Below, one piece after another: positions 7,933-9,041 of a DNA stretch of 9,041 nucleotides; within the stretch, counting starts at the first letter, position 1, and every line of letters starts with the position of its first letter. The stretch comes from CAYVZZ01 sp964456185 (lineage in GTDB: Bacteria > Pseudomonadota > Gammaproteobacteria > Pseudomonadales > Alcanivoracaceae). The notes beneath the pieces were generated by a model. That model saw only the letters and a list, made by a program, of their open reading frames with translations, did no database searches and had not been told where the DNA came from. Both the position numbers and the translations under genes were made by a program. The DNA lies in NCBI GenBank assembly GCA_964456185.1, contig CAYVZZ010000097.1, forward strand, positions 1 to 9,041, in the 5' to 3' direction.

Positions 7933-7957
7933 AAAAAAGGGCCCCGTGAGGGACCCT
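7933..7957 (-). terminator. Strong Rho-independent terminator on the minus strand, with no gene directly in front
   Basis: Read on the minus strand, an 8-bp stem (AGGGTCCC at 7957-7950 with GGGGCCCT at 7945-7938) encloses a UCAC loop. It is followed immediately by a T run (7937-7933, six T counting the stem base). One pair is a G-U wobble on this strand and would be a C-A mismatch on the other, so the element is built for minus-strand RNA. The nearest upstream minus-strand gene ends at 8290, about 330 bases away. Confidence 0.8.
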
Positions 7958-8057
7958 GTATTGCGCTGATTGTTTTGTTTTTGTTTTATCCTTTCTTGCA
8001 TGAACCGCGTTGTGCACGATAGCAAGTGTTAGCTCAGGTTTTTATTTTTATTGCTGC

Positions 8058-8127
8058 CTTTTTTGTTGTTATTAGGCGCGAACTCTGTGCCGTTTTTTGT
8101 TTTTATTAAGCACGTGAATATAGTGCC
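8058..8127. repeat. Two diverged tandem copies of a ~35-base unit
   Basis: Copy 1 is 8058-8091 (34 bases) and copy 2 is 8092-8127 (36 bases). Each starts with a run of six T, then GTT and TTATTA, and ends with GAA, four variable bases and GTGCC. I count about 27 matching positions with one 2-base gap. A partial third copy, T-rich and ending GCTGCC, may precede it at about 8038-8058. Each copy can fold a short stem near its end (GGCGC with GTGCC, and GCAC with GTGC). The function is unknown. Confidence 0.6.
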
Positions 8128-8147
8128 GGTTACGCGATAACATTGCA

Positions 8148-8174
8148 ATAAATGTAAAAGTACTTTTATTTCAA
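8148..8174 (-). promoter_or_regulatory. Candidate promoter with a perfect 14-base palindrome in its spacer
   Basis: On the minus strand TTGAAA (8174-8169, five of six to consensus) and TTTATT (8153-8148... placed after a 16-base spacer, within one base) form a plausible promoter. The palindrome TAAAAGTACTTTTA at 8155-8168 fills nearly the whole spacer, which is where a repressor or distorting activator could bind. In A/T-rich DNA such a palindrome can also arise by chance. Confidence 0.3.
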
Positions 8175-8258
8175 CAGCTTACATAACTTTGTAAAAAAAC
8201 GTACAAAAAATATACGCTGGTTTGTTGTGTTGGTGTTACCTCGATGTGTGAGAAGGTA

Positions 8259-8282
8259 ACAGCCTGACCACGGCCAGACTGT
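8259..8282 (-). terminator. Hairpin just after the lipoprotein stop codon, possible weak terminator
   Basis: On the minus strand ACAGTCTGG (8282-8274) pairs with TCAGGCTGT (8267-8259) around a six-base loop. Two of the nine pairs are G-U wobbles and would be mismatches on the + strand. It begins eight bases after the lipoprotein stop codon. The following sequence (TACCTTCT) is a poor U-tract, so this may act as an mRNA 3'-stabilising hairpin or a leaky terminator. Confidence 0.4.
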
Positions 8283-8289
8283 TTTGCCG

Positions 8290-9015
8290 TCAATCTTTAC
8301 TCTGATTCTCTAGCGCACATAGGTGAACGGGGCTTACTGAATCGCCAGGAGCTAACCGAGATAACATGTGACGCATGCTGTCCAAATTGCTGGGTGTCAG
8401 TTTTTTGCCGGGGATTTCCATCGCACTGGCCAGTTTGAGCAGTACTGCTTTCATGTTATCTGGGGCATAGATGCTTTGGCGATGCTGCACAACGTAGATG
8501 ATGTCGCCCTTCTTGAGTAAGAGAAAGCCATAGTAATAGGTGCCACTTTTGATCGGTTGACCGGCGGGGGCGTTACTGCCATCGACAACAATTTTCACCA
8601 CAGCAAAAACGGACTTGGGATCGGTGTTGTCGAGAAACTCCCGGTGTGCTGCTTCGACGCGTGTAATAACGGGGGATTTGGCCAGCCGGTCGCGCAAGTA
8701 GTTGTTAAGCACCAGGTTGAACAGTGTCATGTCGGACGCAAAGCGCGGTGCATTGACCAATGGATTGTGCCGTACATCGAGGTAGTCGATGCGGAACATA
8801 CGCCCATGACCATCCCAGAAAGTTGTGGAGCCGCCGGTTTGGTTGCAGCGTTCATCCAGTACTAACTGGCCGCGAAAAGTGTTGACCGTGAGGTTGAGTG
8901 CATAGGCCGCCGCTGGTGAATAATAGTAATCGCCTTTAAAAGCGCCTTGCATGCTCTGGCAGCCCGCGAGTACGAGCAAGCAGAAAGAGAGTGTGATGGC
9001 ACGGATTATTGTCAT
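8290..9015 (-). CDS. Predicted outer-membrane lipoprotein of unknown function
   Basis: The 241-residue product begins with a short hydrophobic signal ending in the lipobox LAGC, so C19 should be lipidated after signal peptidase II cleavage. The residue after it is Q, not D, which by the Lol sorting rule predicts the outer membrane. The mature part is soluble and mixed alpha/beta. It includes a Tyr-rich start (GDYYYSPAAAYAL, about 28-40), FWDGHGRMFRIDYLDV (66-81), SGTYYYGFLLLKKGDIIYVV (157-176) and a charged C-terminal tail. C57 and C232 are the two remaining cysteines and could pair in the periplasm. I do not recognise a family. The start is supported by AAGGG seven bases before the ATG (9028-9023 region). 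It is transcribed toward the gene-free gap, with a hairpin just after the stop codon. The promoter must lie beyond the right edge. Confidence 0.85.
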   Translation of the reverse strand: MTIIRAITLSFCLLVLAGCQSMQGAFKGDYYYSPAAAYALNLTVNTFRGQLVLDERCNQTGGSTTFWDGHGRMFRIDYLDVRHNPLVNAPRFASDMTLFNLVLNNYLRDRLAKSPVITRVEAAHREFLDNTDPKSVFAVVKIVVDGSNAPAGQPIKSGTYYYGFLLLKKGDIIYVVQHRQSIYAPDNMKAVLLKLASAMEIPGKKLTPSNLDSMRHMLSRLAPGDSVSPVHLCALENQSKD

Positions 9016-9041
9016 TATTTTGCCCTTTTTATGTTAATCCG

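Larger units (their letters stand above)
7933..8141 (-). ncRNA. Candidate small RNA of about 200 nt ending at the orphan terminator
   Basis: A possible sigma-70 promoter lies at 8174-8148 on the minus strand: TTGAAA, a 16-base spacer, then TTTATT. Transcription would start near 8141 and run to the terminator at 7933. No protein frame inside has a ribosome site. The interior carries a two-copy repeat, each copy containing a small GC hairpin. The terminator is strong; the promoter is only moderate. The same RNA could instead be the long 3' untranslated region of the lipoprotein mRNA. Confidence 0.35.
7800..8289. other. 490-base gene-free region between pcnB and the lipoprotein gene
   Basis: No convincing protein gene is present here. 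The frames that cross it lack ribosome sites and family-like sequence. The region becomes T-rich on the + strand from about 7965 to 8130 and A/T-rich around 8150-8220. It holds a minus-strand intrinsic terminator, a tandem repeat, a perfect palindrome and a hairpin just after the lipoprotein stop codon, each listed separately. The 10-base word CGTTGTGCAC occurs twice, at 7817-7826 and 8008-8017. The gap must also hold any pcnB promoter, but I see no clear one. Confidence 0.7.

Noticed and set aside
7645..8025. Minus-strand open frame of 126 codons spanning the terminator and the pcnB start
   Set aside because: It begins at TTG without a ribosome site, runs through a strong terminator and overlaps pcnB in another frame.
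8058..8127. CRISPR array or integron attC sites
   Set aside because: There are only two adjacent diverged units without spacers, and no conserved attC core sites or cas or integrase genes nearby.
8072..8143. 23-codon basic peptide frame on the minus strand (MLSRNRHYIHVLNKNKKR...)
   Set aside because: It is rich in Arg, Lys and His, but it has no ribosome site, overlaps the tandem repeat, and would start at the predicted RNA 5' end. Chance is the simpler explanation.
7960..8289. Possible remnant of dksA or gluQ, which often precede pcnB
   Set aside because: I saw no zinc-finger cysteines or tRNA-synthetase-like motifs in any frame.

Overview
The window reads as ordinary chromosomal DNA from a gammaproteobacterium of moderate GC content. 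The basis is a YajR-type transporter next to ssb, a type II secretion gspN-gspC-gspD cluster, a pcnB-folK pair, and Shine-Dalgarno-led genes with outer-membrane features (secretin, lipoprotein). I cannot name the genus from sequence alone.

Left part (1-6002, + strand). A 254-base leader carries a possible promoter for an MFS transporter of the YajR family. The leader may also hold the first 19 codons of a divergent gene running off the left edge. Next come ssb (single-stranded DNA-binding protein) and three type II secretion genes: gspN, gspC and gspD. The gspN start codon overlaps the ssb stop codon by one base, so the secretion genes are probably co-transcribed and partly translationally coupled with a DNA-maintenance gene. 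GspC (inner membrane) and GspD (outer-membrane secretin) contact each other across the periplasm. GspN is an accessory inner-membrane protein. The ATPase, platform and pseudopilin genes (gspE to gspM) do not follow, so they must lie elsewhere or be absent.

Middle (6013-7799, - strand). pcnB (poly(A) polymerase I) and folK (folate pathway pyrophosphokinase) form an ATGA-overlapping pair. They run tail to tail into gspD with only 10 bases between stop codons. pcnB has no in-frame ATG in its first 199 codons, so it must start at GTG or TTG. The dksA and gluQ genes that often precede pcnB in this class are not present.

Right part (7800-9041). A 490-base gene-free gap is the least explained stretch. 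On the minus strand it holds a strong intrinsic terminator with no gene in front of it, a diverged tandem repeat of about 35 bases, and a perfect 14-base palindrome between plausible -35 and -10 elements. Together these suggest an untested small RNA of roughly 200 nt. Beyond it lies a lipoprotein of unknown function on the minus strand.

I found no mobile element, CRISPR array, tRNA or rRNA. I see no convincing new multi-gene system. The best candidates for something undescribed are the small-RNA locus and the uncharacterised lipoprotein.
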